Shown: positions 6,205-15,911, numbered from the stretch's first letter. The stretch: DNA of 64,000 nucleotides from Defluviibacillus sp043739385 (GCA_043739385.1 JAYUED010000007.1:84424-148423); one strand, 5' to 3'. Made by a program: numbers and translations. The notes: generated by a model not told the origin, from the sequence alone.

Positions 6205-8114
6205 TATCGGCTGAAGGTTTTGTTCGGATTTCCCGTGCCACGAGAACCGTAGCCCCCGCCACCCGTGCGAGGCGCGCCGCCGCCGCCATTGCCGTTTCCG
6301 CCGCCGTAGCCACCACCACCGCCACCGCCATTGCCATTGCCGCCACCTGCTCCGCCGCCATAACCACGTCCGCCGCCGCCGCCGCCAAAGCTGCGTGCGC
6401 CACGGTTGGCGTTGCGGCCACGTTCGGCCATGCTGTCTACGCTAGTGCGTAAGGGGTCAGGAATATGCTCGATGCCGCCTTGGTCGGGGCGTGGGTTGTT
6501 ATTACCGCCACCATAGCCGCCTTGGCCTCCGCCATTGCCGCCGCGAGCACCGCCGCCGCCATTAGAACCACCTCCATTACCACCGTAACCGCCACCACCA
6601 TTGCCGCCGCTGTTAAAGCCAGCGGGGCCGCGTGGTTGACTGGCGCGGGCAGGGCGATTGCCGCCGCCGTTCCCACCACCGTAACCGCCACCACCGTTAC
6701 CGCCGCCATAACCGCCAGCGTTACCGCCTGCATTCCCACCGCCATTCCCAGCACTGGCATTGCGACCGCCGCCTTGAGGGCGACCACCGCGTCCACCGCC
6801 ACCACCATGGCCTGCGTCACCGGACGTTGCCTTCTTCTCCCGAACGCGCAGCAGCATTTCGCTGCGCGCTGCTTTAGCGGCTGCAGCCATCACATCGCGG
6901 CTAGGTGCTTTACCCGCACCGCCCCAAATGGTCTGGCGACCCATGGCGATAGGCTCGCCTTTTTCGCCTGGCTCAGGGCCAAAACCCTCGACCATGACGA
7001 CTTGGATTTCTTGCTTAGTGAAACGCTCAATGTCTTGCATGAAGCCTTCTTCGTCCATGCAGACTAAGCTGACGGCTTCGCCGCTGTTGCCAGCGCGACC
7101 AGTACGGCCAATGCGGTGAACGTAGTCTTCGCTGACGTTCGGGATTTCGTAGTTCACGACATGCGGCAACTCGTCGATATCAATACCGCGGGCTGCAATA
7201 TCAGTAGCAACCAAGGCTCTGATTTCGCCATTCTTGAAACCTTGTAGCGCTTGAGTACGGGCACTTTGGCTCTTGTTGCCGTGCAGTGCCATGGCCTGGA
7301 TGCCATTTTTAGTCAAGAATTCCGCCACGTTGTTCGCGCCGAACTTGGTACGGGTGAACACCAACACCTGGCTCCAGTTGTGTTCCTGAATGATGTGCGC
7401 CAGCAGGGCTTTCTTCTTCGAGCGGCCCACAGGGTGGATAGTTTGGGTGATGCGCTGTACTGTAGTGTTGCGCGGCGTGACCTGGATGCTCTGAGGATTT
7501 TTGAGCAAGGTATCGGCCAAATCGCGAATTTCGTCGCTGAAGGTCGCCGAAAACAGCAGGCTTTGCTTGTCTTTAGGCACCATAGCCAAGACTTTTTTCA
7601 CGTCGTGGATGAAGCCCATGTCCAGCATGCGGTCAGCTTCGTCGAGCACCAGGATTTGTACTTGTCCCAAGTCCAGCATGCCTTGCTGCTGCAAGTCGAG
7701 CAAACGACCAGGGGTAGCCACCAAAATATCGACACCGCTGCGCAGCTTGCTGATTTGGGGGTTCATGCCGACACCGCCAAAAATAACGGTGGATTTGAGT
7801 TCCAGGTACTTGCCGTAGGTGCGCACAGATTCTTCAACCTGCGCGGCCAGTTCACGGGTGGGGGTCAACACCAAAGCACGGATGCCAATGCCGCCAAATT
7901 TGTTTTTTACACGTTCGCCAACAGCCAACTTGTGTAGCAGAGGCAGGGTGAAAGCCGCTGTCTTTCCGGTGCCGGTTTGGGCTCCGCCCAGCAGGTCATG
8001 GCCTGCTAGCACAGCGGGGATTGCCTGCGCCTGGATAGGCGTTGGGGTTTCGTAACCATGCTCGAGCACGGCTTGCAAAATGGCAGGAGCCAGGTTTAAT
8101 TCAGTAAAGTTCAT
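6204..8114 (-). CDS. rhlE: DEAD-box RNA helicase, RhlE type, with long Gly/Asn-rich tail
   Basis: A 636-residue ATP-dependent RNA helicase. The core (residues 1 to about 385) shows the Q motif region TPIQAQAIP, Walker A AQTGTGKT, PTRELAAQ, the DEAD box in VLDEADRML, SAT (LLFSATFSDEI), TDIAARGIDI and HRIGRTGRAG. From about residue 440 to the end the protein is almost only Gly with Asn, Tyr, Arg and Ser, a disordered tail that in such helicases helps RNA binding. The tail accounts for about 190 residues, longer than in E. coli RhlE (454 residues in all). Roles in ribosome assembly and RNA turnover at low temperature are known for the family. Confidence 0.93.
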   Translation of the reverse strand: MNFTELNLAPAILQAVLEHGYETPTPIQAQAIPAVLAGHDLLGGAQTGTGKTAAFTLPLLHKLAVGERVKNKFGGIGIRALVLTPTRELAAQVEESVRTYGKYLELKSTVIFGGVGMNPQISKLRSGVDILVATPGRLLDLQQQGMLDLGQVQILVLDEADRMLDMGFIHDVKKVLAMVPKDKQSLLFSATFSDEIRDLADTLLKNPQSIQVTPRNTTVQRITQTIHPVGRSKKKALLAHIIQEHNWSQVLVFTRTKFGANNVAEFLTKNGIQAMALHGNKSQSARTQALQGFKNGEIRALVATDIAARGIDIDELPHVVNYEIPNVSEDYVHRIGRTGRAGNSGEAVSLVCMDEEGFMQDIERFTKQEIQVVMVEGFGPEPGEKGEPIAMGRQTIWGGAGKAPSRDVMAAAAKAARSEMLLRVREKKATSGDAGHGGGGGRGGRPQGGGRNASAGNGGGNAGGNAGGYGGGNGGGGYGGGNGGGNRPARASQPRGPAGFNSGGNGGGGYGGNGGGSNGGGGARGGNGGGQGGYGGGNNNPRPDQGGIEHIPDPLRTSVDSMAERGRNANRGARSFGGGGGGRGYGGGAGGGNGNGGGGGGGYGGGNGNGGGGAPRTGGGGYGSRGTGNPNKTFSR

Positions 8115-8426
8115 AGGAATGCGCCCGTCCGGGGCGCTGGGAGTTTGCCCGCTACGGCGTTTTTACACCGAGCCAGTGATTGGCAAACAGATACAAAGGT
8201 GGGACAGTATTGCAAAACCGGAATGTTGTGGCCGAATGTTCGACCCCTGGTTTTAGCAACGTAGACCCCCAGCGAAGATGCTGGTATTGCAGGCAACTGG
8301 AGGCTGCAATGGCCTATATTGTCGCATGACTGGCGGCCAAGGCCCGATAATCGGTGTTTTGCCGCTGCCAAACTTGCTCTTTCAGCTGGTGCGCAACGGC
8401 TTCACAGTTTCCACTTCAGACTCAAA
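8115..8426. promoter_or_regulatory. Divergent region between helicase gene and ettA
   Basis: 312 bp that must carry the promoters of both genes. A TATATT at 8315-8320 is a possible -10 for ettA but lacks a -35 at proper spacing. I see no operator, RNA gene or conserved small ORF. An upstream ATG in frame with ettA (8319) exists but the family start is at 8427. Confidence 0.5.
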
Positions 8427-10088
8427 ATGGCTCAATACGTATTCACCATGAACCGCGTCGGCAAGATCGTGCCGCCCAAACGGCATATTCTTAAAGACAT
8501 CTCTTTGAGCTTTTTCCCCGGAGCCAAAATTGGCGTGCTGGGCACCAATGGCTCGGGCAAGTCCACCTTGCTCAAAATCATGGCTGGTTTGGACAAAGAA
8601 ATTGAAGGCGAAGCTCAGCCTATGGCTGGCCTGAATATTGGCTATTTGCCCCAAGAGCCTAAGCTTGATCCTACCCAAACCGTGCGTGAAAGCGTTGAAT
8701 CAGGCATGGGCCGCGTCTTCACCGCCAAAGCTCGCTTGGAAGAGGTATACACCGCCTATGGCGAAGAAGACGCTGATTTTGACGCGCTAGCCACAGAGCA
8801 AGCCCAGCTCGAAGCCATCATCGCCACAGCAGGTACCGATTCTGAGCACCAGCTGGAAATCGCCGCTGATGCGCTGCGCCTGCCCCCATGGGACGCTGTA
8901 ATCGGTGTGCTCTCTGGCGGTGAGAAGCGCCGAGTTGCGCTGTGTACGCTGCTGCTGTCCAAGCCTGACATGCTGTTGCTCGATGAGCCGACCAATCACT
9001 TGGATGCTGAATCGGTCGACTGGTTAGAGCAGTTTTTGCTGCGTTATTCTGGCACCGTGGTGGCCATCACCCACGATCGTTACTTCTTGGACAACGCAGC
9101 TGAGTGGATTTTGGAGCTCGACCGCGGCGCTGGCATCCCCTACAAAGGCAACTACAGCGACTGGTTGACGCAAAAGCAAGCTCGCCTAGAGCAAGAAAAC
9201 AAGGGTGAAGAAGCCCGTGCCAAAGCCTTGAAGAAGGAATTGGAATGGTCGCGCCAGAACCCCAAAGCCCGTCAAGCCAAGAGCAAGGCCCGTTTGGCCC
9301 GCTTTGAAGAACTGTCGGACTTTGAATACCAAAAGCGCAACGAGACGAACGAAATTTTCATCCCTGTGGCCGAGCGCCTGGGCCACGAAGTAATTGAATT
9401 CACCAACGTCACCAAATCTTTTGGCGACCGCGTGCTGATTGACGATCTGAGCTTCAAAGTGCCTGCCGGTGCCATCGTCGGCATCATTGGCCCTAACGGC
9501 GCGGGTAAATCTACGCTGTTCAAGATGATTGCAGGCCGCGAAAAGGCGGATTCTGGTGAAGTCAAAATTGGCTCTACCGTCAAGATGGCCTTCGTTGACC
9601 AGCACCGTGATGACTTGGCGAACGAAAAAACAGTTTGGGAAGATGTGTCTGGCGGGCTGGATATCCTGAACGTGGGCAAGTTCCAGATGGCCAGTCGTGC
9701 TTACTGCGGTCGCTTCAACTTCAATGGTGCTGACCAGCAAAAGCGCGTTGGCACCTTGTCTGGTGGCGAGCGTGGGCGCTTGCACTTAGCCAAGACTTTG
9801 ATCGCAGGCGGCAACGTGCTGATGCTCGATGAGCCTTCTAACGATCTGGACGTGGAAACCCTGCGCGCATTGGAAGATGCCTTGCTAGAGTTTGCTGGCA
9901 CGCTGATGGTCATTAGCCATGACCGCTGGTTCCTTGACCGTATTGCCACCCATATTCTGGCTTGCGAAGGCGACAGCCATTGGACGTTCTATGACGGCAA
10001 CTACCAGGAGTACGAAGCCGATAAGAAAAAGCGTCTGGGCGAAGAAGGTGCCAAGCCCAAGCGTATGCGTTACAAAGCATTGAAATAA
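8427..10088 (+). CDS. ettA: Energy-dependent translational throttle protein EttA (ABC-F)
   Basis: A 553-residue ABC-F ATPase, very close to the 555 of E. coli EttA. The ATG at 8427 gives the family start MAQYVFTMNRVGKIVPPKR. It has two ABC domains: Walker A GTNGSGKST and signature LSGGEKRRV with MLLLDEPTNHLD in the first, GPNGAGKST, LSGGERGRL and MLDEPSNDLD in the second. The charged linker (ENKGEEARAKALKKELEW) is the P-site-tRNA-interaction region. There are no membrane segments. EttA binds the ribosomal E site and gates the first peptide bond according to ATP/ADP level. Confidence 0.97.
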   Translation: MAQYVFTMNRVGKIVPPKRHILKDISLSFFPGAKIGVLGTNGSGKSTLLKIMAGLDKEIEGEAQPMAGLNIGYLPQEPKLDPTQTVRESVESGMGRVFTAKARLEEVYTAYGEEDADFDALATEQAQLEAIIATAGTDSEHQLEIAADALRLPPWDAVIGVLSGGEKRRVALCTLLLSKPDMLLLDEPTNHLDAESVDWLEQFLLRYSGTVVAITHDRYFLDNAAEWILELDRGAGIPYKGNYSDWLTQKQARLEQENKGEEARAKALKKELEWSRQNPKARQAKSKARLARFEELSDFEYQKRNETNEIFIPVAERLGHEVIEFTNVTKSFGDRVLIDDLSFKVPAGAIVGIIGPNGAGKSTLFKMIAGREKADSGEVKIGSTVKMAFVDQHRDDLANEKTVWEDVSGGLDILNVGKFQMASRAYCGRFNFNGADQQKRVGTLSGGERGRLHLAKTLIAGGNVLMLDEPSNDLDVETLRALEDALLEFAGTLMVISHDRWFLDRIATHILACEGDSHWTFYDGNYQEYEADKKKRLGEEGAKPKRMRYKALK

Positions 10089-10148
10089 GGCTATTCGCTT
10101 TAGGGCATCGCCTGTGAAGGCTAGCTAGTCAAAGTAACGAGATTTGCA

Positions 10149-12671
10149 ATGCCGTCCGATCAATTTCGCCCCGCTGGGGCCACTTCTACGGCCTCCAGCG
10201 CTACTTATGCATTGTGTCCTCCTGCTCAGACCGAACCTGCGCAGACGGTGATTTTCCAGATCTGTCTGCGACAGGCTGTGGATGCCAGCCGTGCATTGAT
10301 GGAGACACTGCTGTCTGACGCAGTCGCTTTGGCCAGCGTGCAAGCGACGGAGTCCTCTTTGCAGTCCCAAGCCGCAAACCGTGACCGTGCAATTGCTTTA
10401 GCGCAGGCTGTAACACTGCTGATCCAACACTCCCCAGCCTTGTGTCTTAGTTTTCCTGAGGTACTGCGGTGTATTTTTTCAGCGACTGCGGATGAAGGGC
10501 TTGCCAAGAGCACTGTGCCTAGAGTCTGGCGGGCTGACCAGTTTGAGCTGATGGACGATACGCAGGTTCAAATGCAAATGGTGCTGGCCGGTGTGCTGCA
10601 AAGTGCGGCGACAGACGCTGAAGCACCATTGGCGGAACTTGATGCCCTCATCAGCAGGGTGCAGGGGCTAGTGTCCGTGCAGCCAGATCGCAACCCTCTG
10701 CGGCCTGCAAACTATATCGGTGCGCTGGACAAGGCGTTCACGCAAATTCCTGTTGCCTCTCCTGTGCGCTTGGTCTGGTGGCAGCTCACAGGTCCTGGCT
10801 TAGGTAAGGCGTTGCGCGCGACATATGAACAAGTCGTGCTATTGCTGAAATCTGTCAACACGCAGCCAGCGGCCTATGGGGTCACCACCAGCGCTGGCGC
10901 TCATTTGTCTCCGGGTTTGATTTCTACTCCTGCGCGCAGTACGGATGAAAAGTCGAATACTGTGCGCCGTATCCAGCAGTTGGTTGCGGGTCAAATGGTG
11001 GCAATGAAGGGGCTGCACACAGAAGGGCAAGTCAGGGCTGCTGAGTCGAACGATACCGAATTTCAACTCTCCAGCTTCGACTACACCATGCCTGCTGCAC
11101 TCGAGGCATTAGAGGAGATGCATCAAGTTGAGCAGGCACTAGAGCGTTTGGCTGAGCGCGAGGCGCCTGTGCGTCGCTTGGCTCAGCGGAGCAGTCCGTT
11201 TGATCGTATGCCCGACGAACTTGCAGACACATCTCCTCTGCCTTTGGCGGTCGCCCAAATGGCAGGTTTAGGGCGCAACGCGCTGTACGTGGCTTTGCGA
11301 CAACAGGCTAAGGGCGTCGGGCAGGTGTTGGGGCTTGAGGTTGTCGCTTTGATGATTGACAACATCACCAGCAACCCAAAGTTGCTGGCTCCGGTACAAG
11401 CGGTAGTGCGCAAGTTCGAGCAACCTTTGCTGAGGTTGGTGATGGTAGATCCGCGATTTTTCAGCGACAAACAGCACCCTGCACGCCAGCTGTTAGAGGC
11501 TATTGTTGCGCAAAATGCCCGTTTCGAGACGGCAGATAGCCCTGCCTTTTCGCTCTTCCTTCAACCTCTGCGGCAGGCAGTTGATGAATTACAGCATGTG
11601 CCTATCGAGGGCGCTGAGCCCTTTGCGCTGTGTTTGAGCATGCTGAGCCAAATTTGGAACGAGCAGGTGCAACTTGAACTTGCTCAACGAGAACAAGTTA
11701 TCAATACACTGCGCCGTGCGGATCAGCGTAATCATTTGGCTTTGCAGGTTGCGCGAGACATTCGGGCTCGTTCTGATGTGATCGAGGTGCCCGCTGCTGT
11801 GATGGCGTTTTCGACAGGCCCCTGGGCTCAGGTGATTGCACATGCCCAACTTGCGATGCTGACCCCTTCCGTAGCCCGTGAAAGCATTGGTGTGGTTTCA
11901 CTAGGCGCAGATCGTCAAATAGCATTTACCTTGTCTGAAGCTGAGCTCCATACGGCACTGCTAGCCGATTTGTTCTGGAGCGTGCACCCTGAGCTTGCCA
12001 AGGCTGACCCTGTCCGCTTGGTCAAGTTGATTCCTGGCATGCTTAGCCGCCTGCGTACAGGCATGAAGGCTGTTGAGTATCCCCAAGTAGAGCTCAATAG
12101 TTTTTTTGATGCGTTGATGCAACTGCACCAAAAAGCCTTGATGGCCAAAACTCTGGTGACGGTAGTCCCTGCACCTGTGGATTTATTGGCTACCGTGGTG
12201 ATACCCGCTGAGTCGGCCTTGTGGTTGGCGCCAAGTGAAGCACAAGCCAGTGGTTTTTTGCTGGGCGACTTTGATTTCCCTGATGGTGCGCAAACACCTA
12301 ATTTGTCGTTTGCCCGCCCTGTCGCTGTGGCAACTTCAGGTCACGCAGCTTTGATTGCTCAAAGCTTGTCTTTAGGGCCTGATGACTCTGACATACCTCT
12401 TGGCGCATGGGTTGATTTGAGCCATGATGGTCGTCTCATGCGCACACAGCTGGTCTGGGTCAGTGCCGAAGGCACGATGTTCATGTTCGCCACCGCAACA
12501 GGCCGAAACCAGTCGATGACACGGACTTCGCTGGACAAGTTAATTCACAAAGGTGGTGTAAAAATTGTTCAACCTCAGCATGATTTGAGTGAAGTTTTTG
12601 AACAAGCAATGGACGCTGCTGAGCAGGTTGTATTGCGTGACACGCTGAGTAATCCCCCCATTGGTTCGTAA
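10149..12671 (+). CDS. DUF1631 family protein
   Basis: An 840-residue protein of the DUF1631 family, which is widespread in beta- and gammaproteobacteria and sometimes wrongly labelled thymidine phosphorylase. I see no signal peptide, membrane segment or catalytic motif. The sequence is largely helical, with segments such as MVDPRFFSDKQHPARQLLEA and a C-terminal part with a PilZ-like beta-rich look (LGAWVDLSHDGRLMRTQLVW). In the family a C-terminal PilZ-like region would suggest c-di-GMP or signalling links, but this is inference. It follows ettA by 60 bp in the same direction. Function unknown. Confidence 0.8.
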   Translation: MPSDQFRPAGATSTASSATYALCPPAQTEPAQTVIFQICLRQAVDASRALMETLLSDAVALASVQATESSLQSQAANRDRAIALAQAVTLLIQHSPALCLSFPEVLRCIFSATADEGLAKSTVPRVWRADQFELMDDTQVQMQMVLAGVLQSAATDAEAPLAELDALISRVQGLVSVQPDRNPLRPANYIGALDKAFTQIPVASPVRLVWWQLTGPGLGKALRATYEQVVLLLKSVNTQPAAYGVTTSAGAHLSPGLISTPARSTDEKSNTVRRIQQLVAGQMVAMKGLHTEGQVRAAESNDTEFQLSSFDYTMPAALEALEEMHQVEQALERLAEREAPVRRLAQRSSPFDRMPDELADTSPLPLAVAQMAGLGRNALYVALRQQAKGVGQVLGLEVVALMIDNITSNPKLLAPVQAVVRKFEQPLLRLVMVDPRFFSDKQHPARQLLEAIVAQNARFETADSPAFSLFLQPLRQAVDELQHVPIEGAEPFALCLSMLSQIWNEQVQLELAQREQVINTLRRADQRNHLALQVARDIRARSDVIEVPAAVMAFSTGPWAQVIAHAQLAMLTPSVARESIGVVSLGADRQIAFTLSEAELHTALLADLFWSVHPELAKADPVRLVKLIPGMLSRLRTGMKAVEYPQVELNSFFDALMQLHQKALMAKTLVTVVPAPVDLLATVVIPAESALWLAPSEAQASGFLLGDFDFPDGAQTPNLSFARPVAVATSGHAALIAQSLSLGPDDSDIPLGAWVDLSHDGRLMRTQLVWVSAEGTMFMFATATGRNQSMTRTSLDKLIHKGGVKIVQPQHDLSEVFEQAMDAAEQVVLRDTLSNPPIGS

Positions 12672-12698
12672 AACCTGTACTGTGAGCTATCTGATATT

Positions 12699-13457
12699 TT
12701 GAGCGATTTTCATCTGATAAATGACGCGTACTTCTACGTTGTCGCCGCCCCCGCTGTACTGCTGCTGGGTATCAGTAAAAGTGGTTTCGGTGCTGGTTTC
12801 GGGTCACTGGCGGTACCCATGATGGCCCTGGCTGTCACGGTACCTCAGGCCGCAGCGATTTTGATGCCCGTGTTGTTGGTGATGGATTTGCTTGGTTTGG
12901 CTGCGTTCCGTAAAAACTACGACAAGGCCTTGCTGAAACTTCTAATTCCCTTTGGTCTGTTAGGTACTTGCATTGGGGCCTTGCTGTTCAAGGTGCTGGA
13001 TGAACACACGGTGGCGGGTATTGTCGGTGCTGTTACGCTGCTGTTTTTGGCGCAACGCCTGCTGTTTCCGCCCAAAGCCGACAGCGAGCCACCACCGCGC
13101 TGGCTCGGTGCGCTGCTGACCACGACCTCTGGCTTTACCAGCTTCATAGCACATGCCGGGGGACCACCTATCAATGCCTACGTGATTCCGTTGCGCTTGT
13201 CGCCTCTAAAGTTCACCGCAACGATGGCCGTCTTCTTTTTCTTCATCAACCTGTCGAAATGGGTACCCTATGCACTGCTAGGCCTGCTCGACTGGCGTAG
13301 TTTTGCGACGTCGTTAGTGTTGTTGCCTTTAGCCCCGGTGGGAGTCTGGATTGGCATACGCATTGCCAAGCGGATTGATCCAATATTGTTTTACCGAATG
13401 GTCTATACGGGCATGTTTTTAACGGGATGCAAGCTGGTGTGGGACTCGTTTCGGTAA
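12699..13457 (+). CDS. TauE/SafE family sulfite or organosulfur exporter-like permease
   Basis: A 252-residue integral membrane protein of the TSUP family with about eight hydrophobic segments. The N-terminal motif LLLGISKSGFGAGFG and the central GFTSFIAHAGGPPINAYVIP are family hallmarks. The only suitable start is TTG at 12699 (giving MSDFHLINDAYFYVV), with no good Shine-Dalgarno sequence before it; an ATG at 12721 is out of frame. Family members move sulfite, sulfoacetate or similar anions; the substrate here is not evident. Confidence 0.85.
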   Translation: MSDFHLINDAYFYVVAAPAVLLLGISKSGFGAGFGSLAVPMMALAVTVPQAAAILMPVLLVMDLLGLAAFRKNYDKALLKLLIPFGLLGTCIGALLFKVLDEHTVAGIVGAVTLLFLAQRLLFPPKADSEPPPRWLGALLTTTSGFTSFIAHAGGPPINAYVIPLRLSPLKFTATMAVFFFFINLSKWVPYALLGLLDWRSFATSLVLLPLAPVGVWIGIRIAKRIDPILFYRMVYTGMFLTGCKLVWDSFR

Positions 13458-13470
13458 GGAGTGGTATCAG

Positions 13471-13495
13471 TATTATTATTATTATTATTATTATT
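13471..13495. repeat. (TAT)8 trinucleotide tract
   Basis: Eight uninterrupted copies of TAT/ATT plus one base, in the 55-bp gap between the converging permease and HtrA-type protease genes. No other trinucleotide tract of this length was noticed in the window. Confidence 0.95.
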
Positions 13496-13512
13496 TTGCT
13501 CAGGTTTTACGC

Positions 13513-14682
13513 TTACCGCTGTACGGCTCTGGTCTTGGGGCGCAGACCTGGAGACACCTTCAAGGTAATGAGTTTCTCTTTGCGCAGCAATTCGAATGGG
13601 GCCGCTGTACCCGGTTTGAGCGCAGCAACACTGGACAGCAGCTCAGACACGTTGCGAACTTTATTCCCTGCCACTGCAGTAATTACGTCTCCAGGCTGAA
13701 TGCCAGCTAGTGCAGCAGGGCCGTTTTGCAATACGCCTGTGATGATGACGCCTTGAAAAGGAGTCCCGTTTTCATTGTCTTTGAGCGGCTTGACGCCAAA
13801 TGTCTCGGCCAACTCGGGTGACAAATCTTGTGGCTCAACACCAATCCAGCCGCGCGTAACCTGGCCATCTTTCACAATGCTTTCCAGCACCTGCTTGGCG
13901 GTGGACACGGGTATCGCAAAGCCAATGCCCATACTGCCGCCTGAGCGCGAGTAAATTGCGGTGTTAATACCCAGTAGATTACCGTTCACATCCACCAGTG
14001 CACCCCCAGAATTGCCGGGGTTAATGGCCGCATCGGTTTGGATGAAGTTCTCGAAGGTATTTATACCCAAGTGGTTACGACCCAATGCGCTTACGATGCC
14101 GCTGGTCACAGTCTGACCCACGCCAAACGGGTTGCCAATGGCCAGCACCTGATCGCCCACTTGCAGTGCGTCAGAGCTGCCCAGCACAATGGTGGGCAAT
14201 TTGTCGAGTGCGATTTTTAGCACCGCCAAGTCGCTGTCCGGGTCGGTACCAATTACTTTGGCTCGCGCACGGCGGCTGTCGGTCAACACAACTTCGATTT
14301 CGTCGGCGCCTTCGACGACATGGTTGTTGGTGAGAATGTAGCCGTCCGCGCTGACGATCACGCCGCTGCCTAAGCCAGCTTGCGCCTCTTGGCCTTGTTC
14401 GCCAAAGAAGAATTTAAACCAAGGATCATTGCTGTGCGGAGTTCGCGCAGCTGCTTTACTGGTGTTGATGCTTACCACTGTAGGGGACGCCTTTCGGGCT
14501 GCACCACTTAAGCTTCCTACGGGAGTTGATATGGAATTCGTAGCAGGAGCTTCTAAGGTAGCTACTAAGCCAGCCATCGACGGGCGACGGTTTAGCCACT
14601 CAGGCTTTAGGGTGGCGGTGACGAAATAAGCTGCAACCAAAATGGTCACAGTTTGAGAAAAAATCTGCCAAAGGCGTTTCAT
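13513..14682 (-). CDS. HtrA/DegS-type periplasmic serine protease
   Basis: A 389-residue trypsin-like protease with one PDZ domain. I chose the ATG at 14682 (MKRLWQIFSQTVTILVAAYF), which gives an N-terminal membrane anchor; an in-frame extension to 14784 has no family support. The catalytic triad is visible: His in ILTNNHVVEG, Asp in DPDSDLAVLKI and Ser in INPGNSGGALVDV. A single C-terminal PDZ domain (GVIITGVLQNGPAALAGIQPGDVI) and the anchor resemble DegS/AlgW, which start the sigma-E stress cascade by cutting an anti-sigma factor. DegQ-like quality control is the alternative. Confidence 0.92.
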   Translation of the reverse strand: MKRLWQIFSQTVTILVAAYFVTATLKPEWLNRRPSMAGLVATLEAPATNSISTPVGSLSGAARKASPTVVSINTSKAAARTPHSNDPWFKFFFGEQGQEAQAGLGSGVIVSADGYILTNNHVVEGADEIEVVLTDSRRARAKVIGTDPDSDLAVLKIALDKLPTIVLGSSDALQVGDQVLAIGNPFGVGQTVTSGIVSALGRNHLGINTFENFIQTDAAINPGNSGGALVDVNGNLLGINTAIYSRSGGSMGIGFAIPVSTAKQVLESIVKDGQVTRGWIGVEPQDLSPELAETFGVKPLKDNENGTPFQGVIITGVLQNGPAALAGIQPGDVITAVAGNKVRNVSELLSSVAALKPGTAAPFELLRKEKLITLKVSPGLRPKTRAVQR

Positions 14683-14796
14683 AGTGATGCGATGCCAGGT
14701 TGGGGTGGACGGCTGCAAAGCGTAAATTGTAGGGCGCGCTATGCTGTGCCAGTGTCTACATTTCGCCCTAATCACTTTATCCACCGTGTTATCTAC

Positions 14797-15150
14797 ATGG
14801 AACCTTCGGCACCTAGCAAGCCGCTGGAGGGGCAGCCATGCAATGGCTGTGGTGTTTGCTGCTTGGCTGAACCCTGTCCGCTGGGTGTGTTGCTAACAGG
14901 ACGGCGCACCGGGGCGTGTGACGCGCTGCGATGGGATGTTGCTGGGGGCCTTTACCGCTGCGGAGCTCTGAGCGAGCCTCAAGCTGTATTGATTCACCGT
15001 CTGCCTGAAATGCTGAGCGGTATTGCACCTTTGGCTGCATGGGGACTGCCACGACTTGCCCGTCGCTGGATTTCAGCCGGCAGCGGTTGTGACTGCAGCT
15101 TGGAGACGATTGCAGCTGAGGCAAATTCGGCGACTACACTGCCACCATGA
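14797..15150 (+). CDS. Cysteine-rich zinc/iron-chelating domain protein (YkgJ-like)
   Basis: A 117-residue protein. The ATG at 14797 (MEPSAPSKPLEGQPC) fits best; the open frame continues upstream into the protease promoter. The N-terminal half has the cluster CNGCGVCCLAEPCPLG and later Cys residues (GACDALRW, GLYRCGAL, GCDCSLE), the pattern of the YkgJ/CxxCxxCC family thought to bind Zn or an Fe-S cluster. Its stop overlaps the Nif3 start (ATGA), so the two are translationally coupled. Confidence 0.75.
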   Translation: MEPSAPSKPLEGQPCNGCGVCCLAEPCPLGVLLTGRRTGACDALRWDVAGGLYRCGALSEPQAVLIHRLPEMLSGIAPLAAWGLPRLARRWISAGSGCDCSLETIAAEANSATTLPP

Positions 15151-15908
15151 TGATCCCACAGCGCACCCTTCTCGCGTTCTTTGACACGCTTCTGCAGCCT
15201 GAGCGCTTTAAAGACTACGGGCCAAATGGCTTGCAGGTTGAAGGAAAAACCGAAATTCACCATCTCGTTTCAGGTGTTACCGCCAGTCTGGCCTTGATTG
15301 ATGCAGCGATCGCAGTCAAGGCGGATGCTATTTTTGTTCATCATGGCTTGTTTTGGCGTGGTCAAGATGGTCGTGTTGCGGGCTGGATGCGGCAACGGCT
15401 CAAAGCGTTACTGGTGCACGATATTGCGCTCTACGCCTACCACTTACCACTGGACGCCCACACCACACTGGGCAACAACGCCCAGCTCGCGCAGCATTTG
15501 GGCTGGACTGTTATCGACGGCCCTGCCGGGCATTTTGGTGACAATGAATTAGGGTGTCTCGGTGACGTGTTTTTTGTCAGTGCCCAGGCACTCGCACAGC
15601 ATATAGAAAACAAGCTAAAACGTCCTGTAGTGCTTGTTCCTGGAGTACATCGTGCTATTAAAAAAATAGCGTGGTGTACGGGTGGCGCACAGGGTTATTT
15701 TGAGGCGGCCATTGCCGCTGGCGCTGATGCCTACATCACCGGCGAAATCTCGGAACCCCAAGCCCATTACGCACGTGAAATGGGCGTCGCCTACATCGCC
15801 TGCGGCCACCACGCCAGCGAGCGTTATGGTGCACCGGCTGTGGCTGCACATGCTGCAGCGCAGTTTGGCTTAGCGCACACCTTTATCGACATCGACAACC
15901 CTGCTTAA
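15147..15908 (+). CDS. Nif3-like dinuclear metal centre hexameric protein
   Basis: A 253-residue Nif3/YbgI family protein. Hallmarks are YGPNGLQVEG near the start, FVHHGLFWRG (metal-binding His pair), YAYHLPLDAH, the central WCTGGAQGYF and the C-terminal ACGHHASERYGAPA with metal-ligand His and Glu. Family members form a toroid with two metal ions per subunit; hydrolase roles have been proposed, including GTP cyclohydrolase-like activity. An interrupted palindrome GCTATTA...ATAGC lies inside at 15654-15670. Confidence 0.93.
   Translation: MMIPQRTLLAFFDTLLQPERFKDYGPNGLQVEGKTEIHHLVSGVTASLALIDAAIAVKADAIFVHHGLFWRGQDGRVAGWMRQRLKALLVHDIALYAYHLPLDAHTTLGNNAQLAQHLGWTVIDGPAGHFGDNELGCLGDVFFVSAQALAQHIENKLKRPVVLVPGVHRAIKKIAWCTGGAQGYFEAAIAAGADAYITGEISEPQAHYAREMGVAYIACGHHASERYGAPAVAAHAAAQFGLAHTFIDIDNPA
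15654..15670. repeat. Interrupted palindrome GCTAY-N7-RTAGC, copy 1
   Basis: GCTATTAAAAAAATAGC inside the nif3-like gene, read as Ala-Ile-Lys-Lys-Ile-Ala. One of five perfect matches to GCTAY-N7-RTAGC in the window. Confidence 0.8.
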
Positions 15909-15911
15909 ATC

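Noticed and set aside
6465..7067. Plus-strand Ala/Thr-rich frame over the helicase tail
   Set aside because: It is the mirror image of the Gly-rich repeats of the helicase and has no own start signal or composition of a real protein.
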